Shown piece after piece: positions 7,003 through 13,894 of a DNA stretch of 15,889 nucleotides. The stretch's first letter is position 1, and each line of letters opens with the position of its first letter. The stretch covers positions 1 through 15,889 of the forward strand of contig DATKDU010000401.1 in assembly GCA_035512595.1 (NCBI GenBank). The letters are read 5' to 3'. The notes under the pieces are model-generated. The model was not told where the DNA came from, searched no databases, and was given only the letters and a program-made list of their open reading frames with translations. The stretch comes from DATKDU01 sp035512595. Its GTDB lineage: Bacteria; Planctomycetota; Planctomycetia; Pirellulales; Pirellulaceae. Made by a program: the position numbers and the translations under genes.

Positions 7003-8061
7003 ATGACGACTCTCTTCCCCACTTCCGTCATCGGCTCGCTCCCCCGGCCGCTGTTCGTGAAGGACCTGATTGCCGACGATTGCCCGATTCAAGGCGATGA
7101 GTATCGGCGTCTGATGGGCAATGCGATCCGGGCGGCAGTTGCCATGCAAGAGACGGCTGGCCTGGACGTGATCACCGACGGCGAATGGTGGCGCAAGAGC
7201 TACATCGGCGTGATTGCCGAGCTGGCCCATGGTTTTGAATTGAGCCAGGCGGCCGACGGCCGGCCCTGGACCGTCGTCGTGGACAAGCTCGCCCCCATGC
7301 AGCCAGGGTTCATTGCCCAGGAAGTCCGCTACCTCAAGACGCTGACGAAGAAGCAGATCAAGGCGACCGTCCCCGCTCCCGCACTGCTGGGGGAGCGGAT
7401 GTGGGATCCGGTGAAGTCCGCCAAGGCGTATCCCAAGCGGGAAGACTTTGTCCGCGACTGCGTGCCGATCCTCCGCCGCGAGGTGGAGTTGCTCAAGCAC
7501 GAAGGGGTTTCGATCATCCAGGTCGATGACCCGCACCTGTGCCTGTTCGTCGATCCGGCCGTCCGCCGGCAGTACGACGACCCCGAGAAAGCATCCGACT
7601 TCGCCGTCGATATGGACAACCAGGTCGTCGCCGGCATTAGCGGCGTGAAGCTGGCCGTTCATCTTTGCCGGCGGGCCGGGGCGCGGGCCCGCGGCGAAGC
7701 GGACCACCGCGGCAGTTACGCCCCGATCCTCCGCCAGCTCGCGCGGCTGAACGTCGGCCACATCACGATGGAATTCACGTCGCCGGGTGCCGGCGACATG
7801 TCGGTCTTCAAGCAGCTTCCCGAACACATCGAGATCGGCCTGGGGTGCGTAAGCTGCCAGCCGGGACAGATCGACTCGGCCGACACGATCGTCGAGCGCG
7901 TCGAGATGGCGATCCAGCACGTCGCCCCTTCGCGGATCACGCTCAATCCGGACTGCGGCTTTGCCCCCGGCAGTGCTGCCGACGTGAGCCTCGACGAGGT
8001 CTACACGAAGCTCAAGAACGAAGTCGAAGCGGCCACGCGGCTGAGAGAAAAATACGGATAA
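7003..8061 (+). CDS. Cobalamin-independent methionine synthase-like protein (UROD/MetE-like, catalytic half)
   Basis: Protein of 352 residues resembling the C-terminal catalytic half of MetE, without the N-terminal half. The four zinc ligands are in place: His220 and Cys222 (VHLCRR), Glu257 (TMEFTS) and Cys318 (NPDCGF). ITDGEWW is at 57-63 and QVDDPHL at 173-179, where MetE usually has an IDEP motif. An AAAGGA ribosome site (6989-6994) is 8 bases before the ATG. It ends 4 bases before the aldo/keto reductase, so the two are probably cotranscribed. Such stand-alone proteins may transfer methyl groups to or from thiols other than homocysteine. Methionine synthesis itself cannot be claimed. Confidence 0.9.
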   Translation: MTTLFPTSVIGSLPRPLFVKDLIADDCPIQGDEYRRLMGNAIRAAVAMQETAGLDVITDGEWWRKSYIGVIAELAHGFELSQAADGRPWTVVVDKLAPMQPGFIAQEVRYLKTLTKKQIKATVPAPALLGERMWDPVKSAKAYPKREDFVRDCVPILRREVELLKHEGVSIIQVDDPHLCLFVDPAVRRQYDDPEKASDFAVDMDNQVVAGISGVKLAVHLCRRAGARARGEADHRGSYAPILRQLARLNVGHITMEFTSPGAGDMSVFKQLPEHIEIGLGCVSCQPGQIDSADTIVERVEMAIQHVAPSRITLNPDCGFAPGSAADVSLDEVYTKLKNEVEAATRLREKYG

Positions 8062-8065
8062 CCCT

Positions 8066-9049
8066 ATGGACTACACCAACCTCGGCAACAGCGGCATCAA
8101 AGTCTCCCGCCTCTGTCTGGGCTGCATGACCTACGGCAGTCCGGCCTGGCGGCCGTGGGTCCTCGATGAAGCGGCCAGCCGGCCGTTTTTTCGCCGCGCG
8201 TGGGAGGCGGGGATCAACTTCTTCGACACGGCCGACATGTACTCGCTGGGCGAAAGCGAGACGGTTCTCGGCCGGGCGCTCGTCGAGCTCAATGCGCCTC
8301 GCGAACAGGTCGTTGTCGCGACGAAAGTGTTCAACCCGATGGGGCCGACCGCCAACGAGAAGGGGCTGTCGCGCAAACACATTCGCCACTCGATCGACGG
8401 CAGCCTCAAGCGCCTGGGCCTCGACTACGTCGATCTGTACCAGATCCACCGGTTCGACTACACGACGCCGATCGAGGAGACGCTCGAAGCACTGGACGCG
8501 GTCGTCCGGGCCGGCAAGGCCCTGGCCATCGGCGCCTCAAGCATGTTTGCCTGGCAACTGGCCAAGATGCTCCACACGTCCGAGCGATTGGGCCTGTCGC
8601 GCTTCGTCACGATGCAGAACCACTACAACCTTGTCTACCGCGAGGAGGAGCGGGAGATGATCCCACTTTGCCGCGAGGAAGGGATCGGCCTGATTCCGTG
8701 GAGCCCGCTCGCCCGCGGCTTTCTCGCCGGCAATCGCCGCCGCGGCGATTTCGGCGAGACGAGCCGCGCCAAAACCGACGACATCGCCCATAAGCTCTAC
8801 TTCCAGGACTCCGACTTCACGATCGTCGAGCGCGTCGGCCAGATTGCCGCCCGCCGCGGCGTTAGCAATGCCCAAGTCGCCCTGGCCTGGGTCTTGGCTC
8901 AGCCCGGCATCACCGCCCCGATCATCGGCGCGTCAAAGCCCCATCATTTGGACGACGCGCTTGCAGCCCTCACGCTCAAGCTCGACAACGACGAGCTAAA
9001 ATCCATGGCCGAGCCGTATCAGCCGCATTCCGTCCTGGGGCATGCGTAG
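8066..9049 (+). CDS. Aldo/keto reductase, YajO-like
   Basis: Predicted NADPH-dependent aldehyde or ketone reductase of 327 residues, full length for the family. The catalytic tetrad is Asp54, Tyr59, Lys87 and His128 (FDTADMY, ATKVF, YQIHRF). The nucleotide-binding end PIIGASKP is near 290. From memory, segments such as MQNHYNLVYREEEREM and GLIPWSPLARG are very close to E. coli YajO. The gene starts 4 bases after the MetE-like stop. YajO has been linked to deoxyxylulose phosphate and aldehyde reduction, but the physiological substrate here is unknown. Confidence 0.93.
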   Translation: MDYTNLGNSGIKVSRLCLGCMTYGSPAWRPWVLDEAASRPFFRRAWEAGINFFDTADMYSLGESETVLGRALVELNAPREQVVVATKVFNPMGPTANEKGLSRKHIRHSIDGSLKRLGLDYVDLYQIHRFDYTTPIEETLEALDAVVRAGKALAIGASSMFAWQLAKMLHTSERLGLSRFVTMQNHYNLVYREEEREMIPLCREEGIGLIPWSPLARGFLAGNRRRGDFGETSRAKTDDIAHKLYFQDSDFTIVERVGQIAARRGVSNAQVALAWVLAQPGITAPIIGASKPHHLDDALAALTLKLDNDELKSMAEPYQPHSVLGHA

Positions 9050-9076
9050 GGTAGGCTTGGCCCTCGAGCTTCCTAG

Positions 9077-9105
9077 GTGGCAATTTGACGTACATAGGCT
9101 ATAAT
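9077..9105 (+). promoter_or_regulatory. Candidate sigma70-type promoter for the toxin-antitoxin pair
   Basis: A perfect TATAAT minus-10 box (9100-9105) is 17 bases downstream of GTGGCA (9077-9082), which matches TTGACA at four of six positions. A TTGACG at 9085-9090 is too close to serve as the minus-35 box. The site is 42 bases before the antitoxin ATG, in an otherwise AT-richer gap, and would let the pair be expressed separately from the reductase. Confidence 0.55.
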
Positions 9106-9146
9106 TCATCCAACCCGATCTCCATCTTCCGACAGGCGCGCGAACC

Positions 9147-9431
9147 ATGGCTGGCGCATCCCCCAAATCCCAGGAGCGGCTCAATTTCCGCCTTCCGGCC
9201 GATCTCAAACAAGCGATCGAGGCCGGAGCGGCGGCACTGGGGCAGTCGGTAAGCGACTTTGCCATCTCCACGCTTTACCAGCGTGCCCAGGAAGTGCTGC
9301 GAGACCGTGAAGTGTCGGTCCTGTCCGCGAAAGACCGCGCTACGTTCCTCAAACTGCTGGACGGAAAAGTGGTCAGGCCGAATGCAGCGCTCCGCAAGGC
9401 GGCGGCCCGCTACAAAAAACACTTGGGTTGA
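9147..9431 (+). CDS. DUF1778 (TacA-like) antitoxin
   Basis: Small protein of 94 residues. The N-terminal half (ERLNFRLPADLKQAIEAGAA ... SVSDFAISTLYQRAQ) is a ribbon-helix-helix DNA-binding domain of the DUF1778 type. The C-terminal part (FLKLLDGKVVRPNAALRKAA) is the toxin-wrapping segment typical of TacA antitoxins. It should bind and neutralise the acetyltransferase encoded next and repress the shared promoter. The ATG at 9147 fits the domain start. Three bases separate its stop from the toxin start. Confidence 0.9.
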   Translation: MAGASPKSQERLNFRLPADLKQAIEAGAAALGQSVSDFAISTLYQRAQEVLRDREVSVLSAKDRATFLKLLDGKVVRPNAALRKAAARYKKHLG

Positions 9432-9434
9432 TCG

Positions 9435-9950
9435 ATGCCGGCGTCCTGGGCCATCGAGCGGTTGGCGCGGCGGCATGATCGGTCGCAGTTTGACTGCGGC
9501 CACGGCCTGCTCAACGACTGGTTGAAGCAGCGGGCCTCGCAGTTCGACCGCCGCGATCTGGCCCGCACGTACGTCGCCGTGGAATCCGGACAAACGACCG
9601 TGCTGGGTTACTATGCCGTTTCCGGCCATCATGTGCGTTTTGCCTTGCTTCCTGACGAGGAAGCCAAGGGACTGCCGCGGCTGGACGTTCCGGTGATGCT
9701 GCTCGGACGGCTGGCGGTGGACCTGCGCACGCAGGGGCAGGGACTGGGTTCCTTCCTGCTCATCGACGCCTTGCGTCGTGCTCAGCACCTGGCGGAAACG
9801 CTCGGCATTCGCGCCGTCGAGGTAGACGCCATCGACGCAGCCGCCCGCTCGTTCTATCTCAAGTATGGCTTCTTCCCCCTCAAGGACGACGCCCACCACC
9901 TGTTCCTGCCGATGCAAACGATCCGGCAGCTTCGACTGCCGCCGCTGTGA
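9435..9950 (+). CDS. GNAT acetyltransferase toxin (TacT-like)
   Basis: Protein of 171 residues with the hallmarks of tRNA-acetylating GNAT toxins: FDCGHGLLNDWL at 19-30, LLGRLAVD at 89-96, the acetyl-CoA loop QGQGLG at 100-105, and Tyr141/Tyr144 in SFYLKYGF, where the catalytic tyrosine of TacT-type toxins lies. Known members acetylate the amino group of aminoacyl-tRNA and stop translation. All visible motifs are intact, so it is probably active. It is directly coupled to the DUF1778 antitoxin upstream, the standard gene order for this type II system. Confidence 0.9.
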   Translation: MPASWAIERLARRHDRSQFDCGHGLLNDWLKQRASQFDRRDLARTYVAVESGQTTVLGYYAVSGHHVRFALLPDEEAKGLPRLDVPVMLLGRLAVDLRTQGQGLGSFLLIDALRRAQHLAETLGIRAVEVDAIDAAARSFYLKYGFFPLKDDAHHLFLPMQTIRQLRLPPL

Positions 9951-9961
9951 CTTGCCGGCCC

Positions 9962-10096
9962 GTGGCCTCCTATGCCACAACCGCCCACGATTTCGGGGTC
10001 CGCCAGAGCGACCGCGGCCATCCGTTCGACAAGTGGACCGACACCTGCGCCCACTGGCTGCGGCAGCAGGGGTTTTTGCAGACGCCACCGCGGTAA
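9962..10096 (+). pseudogene. Possible small ORF or 3' remnant of an unknown gene
   Basis: A GTG-started frame of 44 codons reads VASYATTAHDFGVRQSD, continues with HPFDKWTDTCAHWLRQQGF and stops at a TAA. The composition looks protein-like (aromatic residues, a predicted helix) and quite unlike the two other frames. It begins 12 bases after the toxin stop and has no visible ribosome site. It could be a short real gene or the last part of a lost one. I do not recognise a family. Confidence 0.3.
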
Positions 10097-10153
10097 GATA
10101 ATGTCCAGGCGCTGAACCGGGCGAATCATTGCATTGCCTGCCTGTAGATTGCC

Positions 10154-11428
10154 ATGCTCGAAGGGCTTGATCAGTTCGATTGGAGTCGCTTGTCCCACGC
10201 TTACGGGGACGCCAGCGACGTACCCGATCTGATTCGCCGTCTGGGTGCTGGCTCCGTGGAGACGTCTCGAGAGGCGCTCCACGAGCTCTTTGGCAACATC
10301 TGGCATCAGGGAACCGTTTACCAGGCCACGGCTGTCGCTGTCCCGTTCCTGCTGGAGCTTGTTGAAGACCCCGCGACGCCCGACCGGAGCGGTATCCTGG
10401 ACCTGCTCCAGTCCATTTCCGATGGCTGGCTCATCTTTCAGCGATACGCCGTAGACGATGGCAAGTTTGTTCCACCAGAGATCGCCGCCCGACACGCGAG
10501 AGAGCGGCCTCACTACCAGGCGGCTCACGAGGCGGTCGCCAAGGGATTTGACGTGTTGGTCCGGCTCCTCAGCGACGAAGATCGTGCCGTACGGGCGGGT
10601 TCCGCGTTTGTGCTGGCGACGTTGACCGAGCGCAGCAGCGACGTGGCCACGACTCTGCTCGACACGATCGACGACGAAACGGATGACTGGTGTCGCGGCG
10701 CTTTACTCCTCGCGCTCTTGGTCCTCGTTCAGAATGCCGCCGATCCCGCGATCGCTGACGTGGCGGTCCGACGGTTCGAGTTGTTTCTCGATGAGAAGGA
10801 CTTGCCATTTGCCGCGCTTGGCGCCGGCATTGCGCTGCTTCGACTGAATCGTGCCGCCGCCGTTCCGCGGGTACTGGACATGGCCCGGCCGCGCCTGGTC
10901 GAAGACATGGATATCTTCGTCAAGGTTCCGTGGCACGAGACGGGGGAGCTCTATTCCTTGATGGCCCGCAGCCTGAACGGGATGCCCCGCCAGCGGCTGC
11001 GGTGGATCGTCGAAGGATTGAACCACGCCGATCAGCAGGTGAGGTCAAGCGCCATGTATTGCGGCAGCGAATTTTGCGCCGAGTATCGCTGGGGACCCGC
11101 GGAGCTGGCGCCATACTTCGCAAAACTGGCAGGCAGTGCCGACGCGCAAGAGCGCACCATGGCAATTCGCCGTCTACGCGGGTTGGGGGCAAGGAGAGTT
11201 GATCACCTTCAGTCGTTCGTCAAGCACCCCGCAGCCGAAGTTCGCGCCGAAGCGACCGAGCAGCTTGAGCGGGTGGCGAAAACCAAAAAGGAGCGAGAAT
11301 CTTGGCTCGTCGAGCGTCGTCCTTTTTTGCTGCCCTCCGTGAATTCGCTAATCAAGCAATCGATCGGCATCAACCTTCCCGAAAATGGGATGACGAGCAG
11401 AAGGTTCGCGACGCGGTCATTCATCTAG
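10154..11428 (+). CDS. HEAT-repeat protein, N-terminal part (split frame)
   Basis: Reads as 424 residues. The start (FDWSRLSHAYGDASDVPDL, then GNIWHQGTVYQATAVAVPFL) resembles a widespread class of HEAT-repeat proteins of unknown function that I recall from actinobacteria. Helical HEAT units follow, for example VRLLSDEDRAVRAGSAFVLA at about 135-155 and KHPAAEVRAEATEQLERVA near 355-375. The last 30 or so residues (from PSVNSLIKQ) look unnatural. The HEAT pattern continues instead in the minus-1 frame, encoded by the ORF at 11302-11784. The gene therefore appears split by a frameshift near 11290-11330, or is read through by recoding. HEAT proteins serve as protein-binding scaffolds; no enzymatic motif is seen. 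Confidence 0.75.
   Translation: MLEGLDQFDWSRLSHAYGDASDVPDLIRRLGAGSVETSREALHELFGNIWHQGTVYQATAVAVPFLLELVEDPATPDRSGILDLLQSISDGWLIFQRYAVDDGKFVPPEIAARHARERPHYQAAHEAVAKGFDVLVRLLSDEDRAVRAGSAFVLATLTERSSDVATTLLDTIDDETDDWCRGALLLALLVLVQNAADPAIADVAVRRFELFLDEKDLPFAALGAGIALLRLNRAAAVPRVLDMARPRLVEDMDIFVKVPWHETGELYSLMARSLNGMPRQRLRWIVEGLNHADQQVRSSAMYCGSEFCAEYRWGPAELAPYFAKLAGSADAQERTMAIRRLRGLGARRVDHLQSFVKHPAAEVRAEATEQLERVAKTKKERESWLVERRPFLLPSVNSLIKQSIGINLPENGMTSRRFATRSFI
11288..11329 (+). other. Candidate translational coupling or recoding site in the HEAT gene
   Basis: Within the overlap of the two HEAT frames lie an AAGGAG motif (11288-11293) and, in the upstream frame, the codons CCT TTT TTG. These contain T TTT TTG (11323-11329), which has the X XXY YYZ form of a minus-1 slippery heptamer. 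A minus-1 slip there would join the frames. The motif and spacing are seen in sequence; function is speculation. A homopolymer sequencing error in the T6 run would look the same. Confidence 0.3.
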
Positions 11429-11784
11429 GATTTCATGGCCGAGAAGCTGCTCCCGCGGTCGAGCAACTCACCCAATTAACCGGGCGCGACTCTCCGTGGA
11501 TTCGCGTTCACGCCATTCGGTCGTTATGGAAGATCACGCATGATCCCTGGTTCGTCGTGCCGCTGCTTCAGGCGAGCCTGCGACCGGAGCCCGTGGCATT
11601 TCTGGTGCTCGATTGCCTGAGGCAAATTGGTCCCGCCGCAAGCGCGCTGATCCCCGAGCTGCGACGAATCCTCCATTCCGAGGAGCGCTACTTCAAGGGT
11701 TGGGGAGACGACGTCTGTGCGCTGGACGAAGCTTTCTGCGAGGCCTGCGCGGAAACGATACGGGCCATCGAGACGCAACCATAG
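11302..11784 (+). CDS. HEAT-repeat protein, C-terminal part (overlapping frame)
   Basis: Reads as 160 residues, overlapping the upstream HEAT frame by 127 bases. It contains HEAT-like helices (VRDAVIHLGFHGREAAPAV; WIRVHAIRSLWKI; VLDCLRQIGPAASALIPEL) and a tail GWGDDVCALDEAFCEACAE that fits the usual end of the same protein class. The best independent start is a TTG at 11302, 8 bases after a perfect AAGGAG site (11288-11293). It could therefore be translated as a separate coupled subunit. The alternative is that it is the C-terminus of one protein of about 543 residues, joined by a frameshift. Confidence 0.7.
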   Translation: MARRASSFFAALREFANQAIDRHQPSRKWDDEQKVRDAVIHLGFHGREAAPAVEQLTQLTGRDSPWIRVHAIRSLWKITHDPWFVVPLLQASLRPEPVAFLVLDCLRQIGPAASALIPELRRILHSEERYFKGWGDDVCALDEAFCEACAETIRAIETQP

Positions 11785-11921
11785 ATCCACTCCCTCTGTT
11801 GTTTCCCATTCCGCAACGGCCATATTCCGCCTCTTGCCGGTACGGGTACAATAGTTCGCTTCCCGTCCTTTCCCGTCCTTTCCCCCGGCACATTCGTGGC
11901 CTCCTGGCAGAAAGATTCCGC

Positions 11922-13250
11922 ATGATTGCCGAGAACACGGCCGAGCAGGTGCGTGAGCAGGTGGCGGCCGTCTATCAGGCCGAGTCGCGGCGCGTGCTGG
12001 CGACGCTGATTCGAGTCCTCGGCGACTTCGACCTGGCCGAGGAGGCGCTGCACGAGGCGTTTGCCGCCGCGGTGGAGCAGTGGCAGACCGACGGCATTCC
12101 CGATAATCCGCGGGCCTGGCTCGTCTCGGCCGGCCGCTTCAAGGCGATCGATACGATGCGCCGCCGCGCTCGCTTCGACGCCTCGCTGGAGGATATTGCC
12201 CGGCGAATCGATGCCGACGCCAGTGCCGAAGGGGCGCAGGATGGCGAAGGGGTCGAGGACGACCGCTTGCGGCTGATCTTCACCTGCTGCCACCCGGCAC
12301 TGCCGCCGGAAGCACAAGTGGCGCTGACGCTGCGGGAAGTCTGCGGCCTGACGACCGAGGAGATCGCGCACGCGTTTCTTGCCGCCCCGGCAACGCTGGC
12401 CCAGCGGATCGTGCGGGCGAAGGCGAAAATTCGCGACGCCAGAATTCCGTACCAGATCCCTCAGCGGGCCGATCTGCCCGACCGGCTCGATGCCGTGCTG
12501 CACGTCGTGTACCTCGTCTTCAACGAAGGGTACTCCGCCTCATCGGGGGAAACGTTAACGCGGGCCGATTTGTCGGGCGAGGCGATTCGTCTCGGCCGGG
12601 TGCTGGTGGAGCTGCTTCCCGAGCCGGAGGCGATCGGCCTGTTGGCGCTGATGCTGCTGCAAGATTCCCGGCGGCTGGCACGCGCATCGCCCACAGGCGA
12701 GCTCATCCTGCTGGAGCATCAAGATCGCTCCCTGTGGAATCGCCAGCAAATTGTCGAAGGCTCGGCACTCGTGCGGCGGGCCATGTCGTCGGGGCCGATC
12801 GGCGCTTATACCGTACAGGCCGCGATTGCCGCGGTCCATGCGGAGGCGGCGAGTCCCGCGGCAACCGACTGGTCGATACCAGCGGCGTGCCCAACGGCCA
12901 CGAAGCGCCATGCGGAGGCGGCGAGTCCCGCGGCAACCGACTGGGGGCAGATCGTCAGCCTGTACGACGTGCTGACGCAGGCGAACCCATCGCCGGTTGT
13001 CGAATTGAACCGGGCGGTGGCGATCGCCATGCGCGACGGGCCTGCCGCGGGGCTGGCCCTTGTCGATGCCATTTTGTCGCGGGGGGATCTGGCGGATTAT
13101 CACCTGGCCCATTCGGCGCGGGCCGATTTATGCCGGCGGTTGGGGCGAGCGGCCGATGCGCGGGCCTCTTACGAGCGGGCCCTGTCGCTGGCGCGGCAGG
13201 AGCCGGAGCGGCGATTCCTCTTGGGGCGGTTGGCCGAATTGCCGGCCTGA
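11922..13250 (+). CDS. ECF42-type RNA polymerase sigma factor with DUF6596/TPR-like C-terminal extension
   Basis: Sigma factor of 442 residues, much longer than an ordinary ECF sigma of about 190. Sigma region 2 is at about 17-85 (AEEALHEAFAAAVEQW, then NPRAWLVSAGRFKAIDTMRR) and region 4 at about 114-171 (LTLREVCGLTTEEIAHAFL). The extension follows with the DUF6596-type segment (HVVYLVFNEGYSASSGE at 194-210) and a TPR-like end (VELNRAVAIA; LAHSARADLCRRLGRA). This architecture defines the ECF42 group, which lacks an anti-sigma and is found beside DGPF protein genes, as here. Residues 318-341 are an extra segment created by a DNA repeat. ATG 11922 is chosen at the start of region 2; the open frame extends upstream but is not sigma-like. 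Confidence 0.93.
   Translation: MIAENTAEQVREQVAAVYQAESRRVLATLIRVLGDFDLAEEALHEAFAAAVEQWQTDGIPDNPRAWLVSAGRFKAIDTMRRRARFDASLEDIARRIDADASAEGAQDGEGVEDDRLRLIFTCCHPALPPEAQVALTLREVCGLTTEEIAHAFLAAPATLAQRIVRAKAKIRDARIPYQIPQRADLPDRLDAVLHVVYLVFNEGYSASSGETLTRADLSGEAIRLGRVLVELLPEPEAIGLLALMLLQDSRRLARASPTGELILLEHQDRSLWNRQQIVEGSALVRRAMSSGPIGAYTVQAAIAAVHAEAASPAATDWSIPAACPTATKRHAEAASPAATDWGQIVSLYDVLTQANPSPVVELNRAVAIAMRDGPAAGLALVDAILSRGDLADYHLAHSARADLCRRLGRAADARASYERALSLARQEPERRFLLGRLAELPA
12836..12944 (+). repeat. 37-base direct repeat inside the sigma factor gene
   Basis: Identical 37-base copies at 12836-12872 and 12908-12944 are separated by a 35-base spacer. The period is 72 bases, exactly 24 codons, so the reading frame is kept. 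The protein shows HAEAASPAATDW twice (306-317 and 330-341) with SIPAACPTATKR between them. The spacer is not similar to the sequence before the first copy, so this is an insertion plus duplication rather than a plain tandem array. Confidence 0.95.
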
Positions 13251-13283
13251 CGGGGGAAATCGTTCGGACTTTTTCCAGGCCGC

Positions 13284-13311
13284 TGTCGAATCGGGTGGTC
13301 CCCCAACGACT
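13284..13311 (+). promoter_or_regulatory. Candidate ECF42-dependent promoter before the first DGPF gene
   Basis: TGTCGA (13284-13289), a 17-base spacer, then CGACT (13307-13311). From memory, ECF42 promoters have TGTCGA at minus-35 and CGA followed by T or C at minus-10. The same arrangement recurs before the second DGPF gene, and the two sites share flanking bases too (CGAC(T/C)AG(C/A)TTG). The ATG is 60 bases beyond the minus-10 element. Confidence 0.72.
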
Positions 13312-13366
13312 AGCTTGTGTTCCCACCAAACACCGAACATCAAACACGTAACGCGGAGTCTTCCCC

Positions 13367-13795
13367 ATGAGGTTCATGGTCATCGTCAAAGCAACCCCGG
13401 ATTCCGAGGCCGGCAAAATGCCGAGCCAGCAGCTTCTGGAAGACATGGGCAAGTACAACGAGGAATTGGTGAAGGCCGGCGTCATGCTGGCGGGGGAAGG
13501 GCTGCATCCGAGCTCCAAGGGAGCCAGGGTGACGTTTCGCGGCAGCGAGCGGACGGTGACCGACGGCCCGTTTGCCGAGACGAAGGAGCTGGTCGCCGGT
13601 TTCTGGCTCTGGAAGTGCGCCTCGCTGGCGGAGGCGATCGCCTGGGCCAAGCGGTGCCCCAATCCAATGCCGAACGAGGACGGGGTGCTCGAGATCCGCC
13701 AGGTGTTCGAAGCGGAAGATTTCGGGGAAGAATTCACCCCCGAGCTGCGGGAGCAGGAGGAGCGGATCCGCGTCCAGATCGAGAAACAAGCCTAG
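13367..13795 (+). CDS. DGPF (YCII-related) protein 1
   Basis: Protein of 142 residues of the YCII-related DGPF family. It begins MRFMVIVKATPDSEAG and carries the motif DGPFAETKE at 66-74 (VTDGPFAETKELVAGFW). A C-terminal tail of about 25 charged residues (EFTPELREQEERIRVQIEK) makes it longer than its two paralogues downstream. The function of DGPF proteins is unknown. They fold like small ferredoxin-like dimers and are the usual targets of ECF42 sigma factors. The ATG at 13367 follows a GCGGAG stretch. It sits behind a candidate ECF42 promoter and 116 bases after the sigma gene. Confidence 0.9.
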   Translation: MRFMVIVKATPDSEAGKMPSQQLLEDMGKYNEELVKAGVMLAGEGLHPSSKGARVTFRGSERTVTDGPFAETKELVAGFWLWKCASLAEAIAWAKRCPNPMPNEDGVLEIRQVFEAEDFGEEFTPELREQEERIRVQIEKQA

Positions 13796-13829
13796 AGGAG
13801 ACTCGTCCCACGAAAAATCTTGGGGCCGA

Positions 13830-13857
13830 TGTCGAATTTGCGGCCAGTCATTCGACC
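13830..13857 (+). promoter_or_regulatory. Candidate ECF42-dependent promoter before the second DGPF gene
   Basis: TGTCGA (13830-13835), a 17-base spacer, then CGACC (13853-13857): the same boxes and the same spacing as at 13284-13311. The 99-base gap lies between DGPF genes 1 and 2, and the ATG is 42 bases beyond the start of the minus-10 element. The near-exact duplication makes chance unlikely. Confidence 0.72.
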
Positions 13858-13894
13858 AGATTGCAGAGCCGGCAGGTTTTTCTGGGAGAGAGTC

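Noticed and set aside
6922..7920. Minus-strand open frame of 332 codons opposite the MetE-like gene
   Set aside because: The plus strand has all zinc ligands of a known family. The antisense peptide is low in hydrophobic pattern and has no recognisable fold.
9085..9105. TTGACG plus TATAAT as a promoter pair
   Set aside because: The spacer is only 9 bases. GTGGCA at 9077-9082 with a 17-base spacer is the better minus-35 candidate.
11847..11852. TACAAT as a minus-10 box for the sigma factor gene, with TCCCGTCCTT tandem units (11861-11880) downstream
   Set aside because: No acceptable minus-35 partner is found at 16-18 bases and no TGTCGA-type site is present, so the promoter of the sigma gene remains unassigned.
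11688..12503. Minus-strand open frame of 271 codons opposite the HEAT and sigma factor genes
   Set aside because: It overlaps conserved sigma region 2 and region 4 coding sequence and shows no motif of its own.
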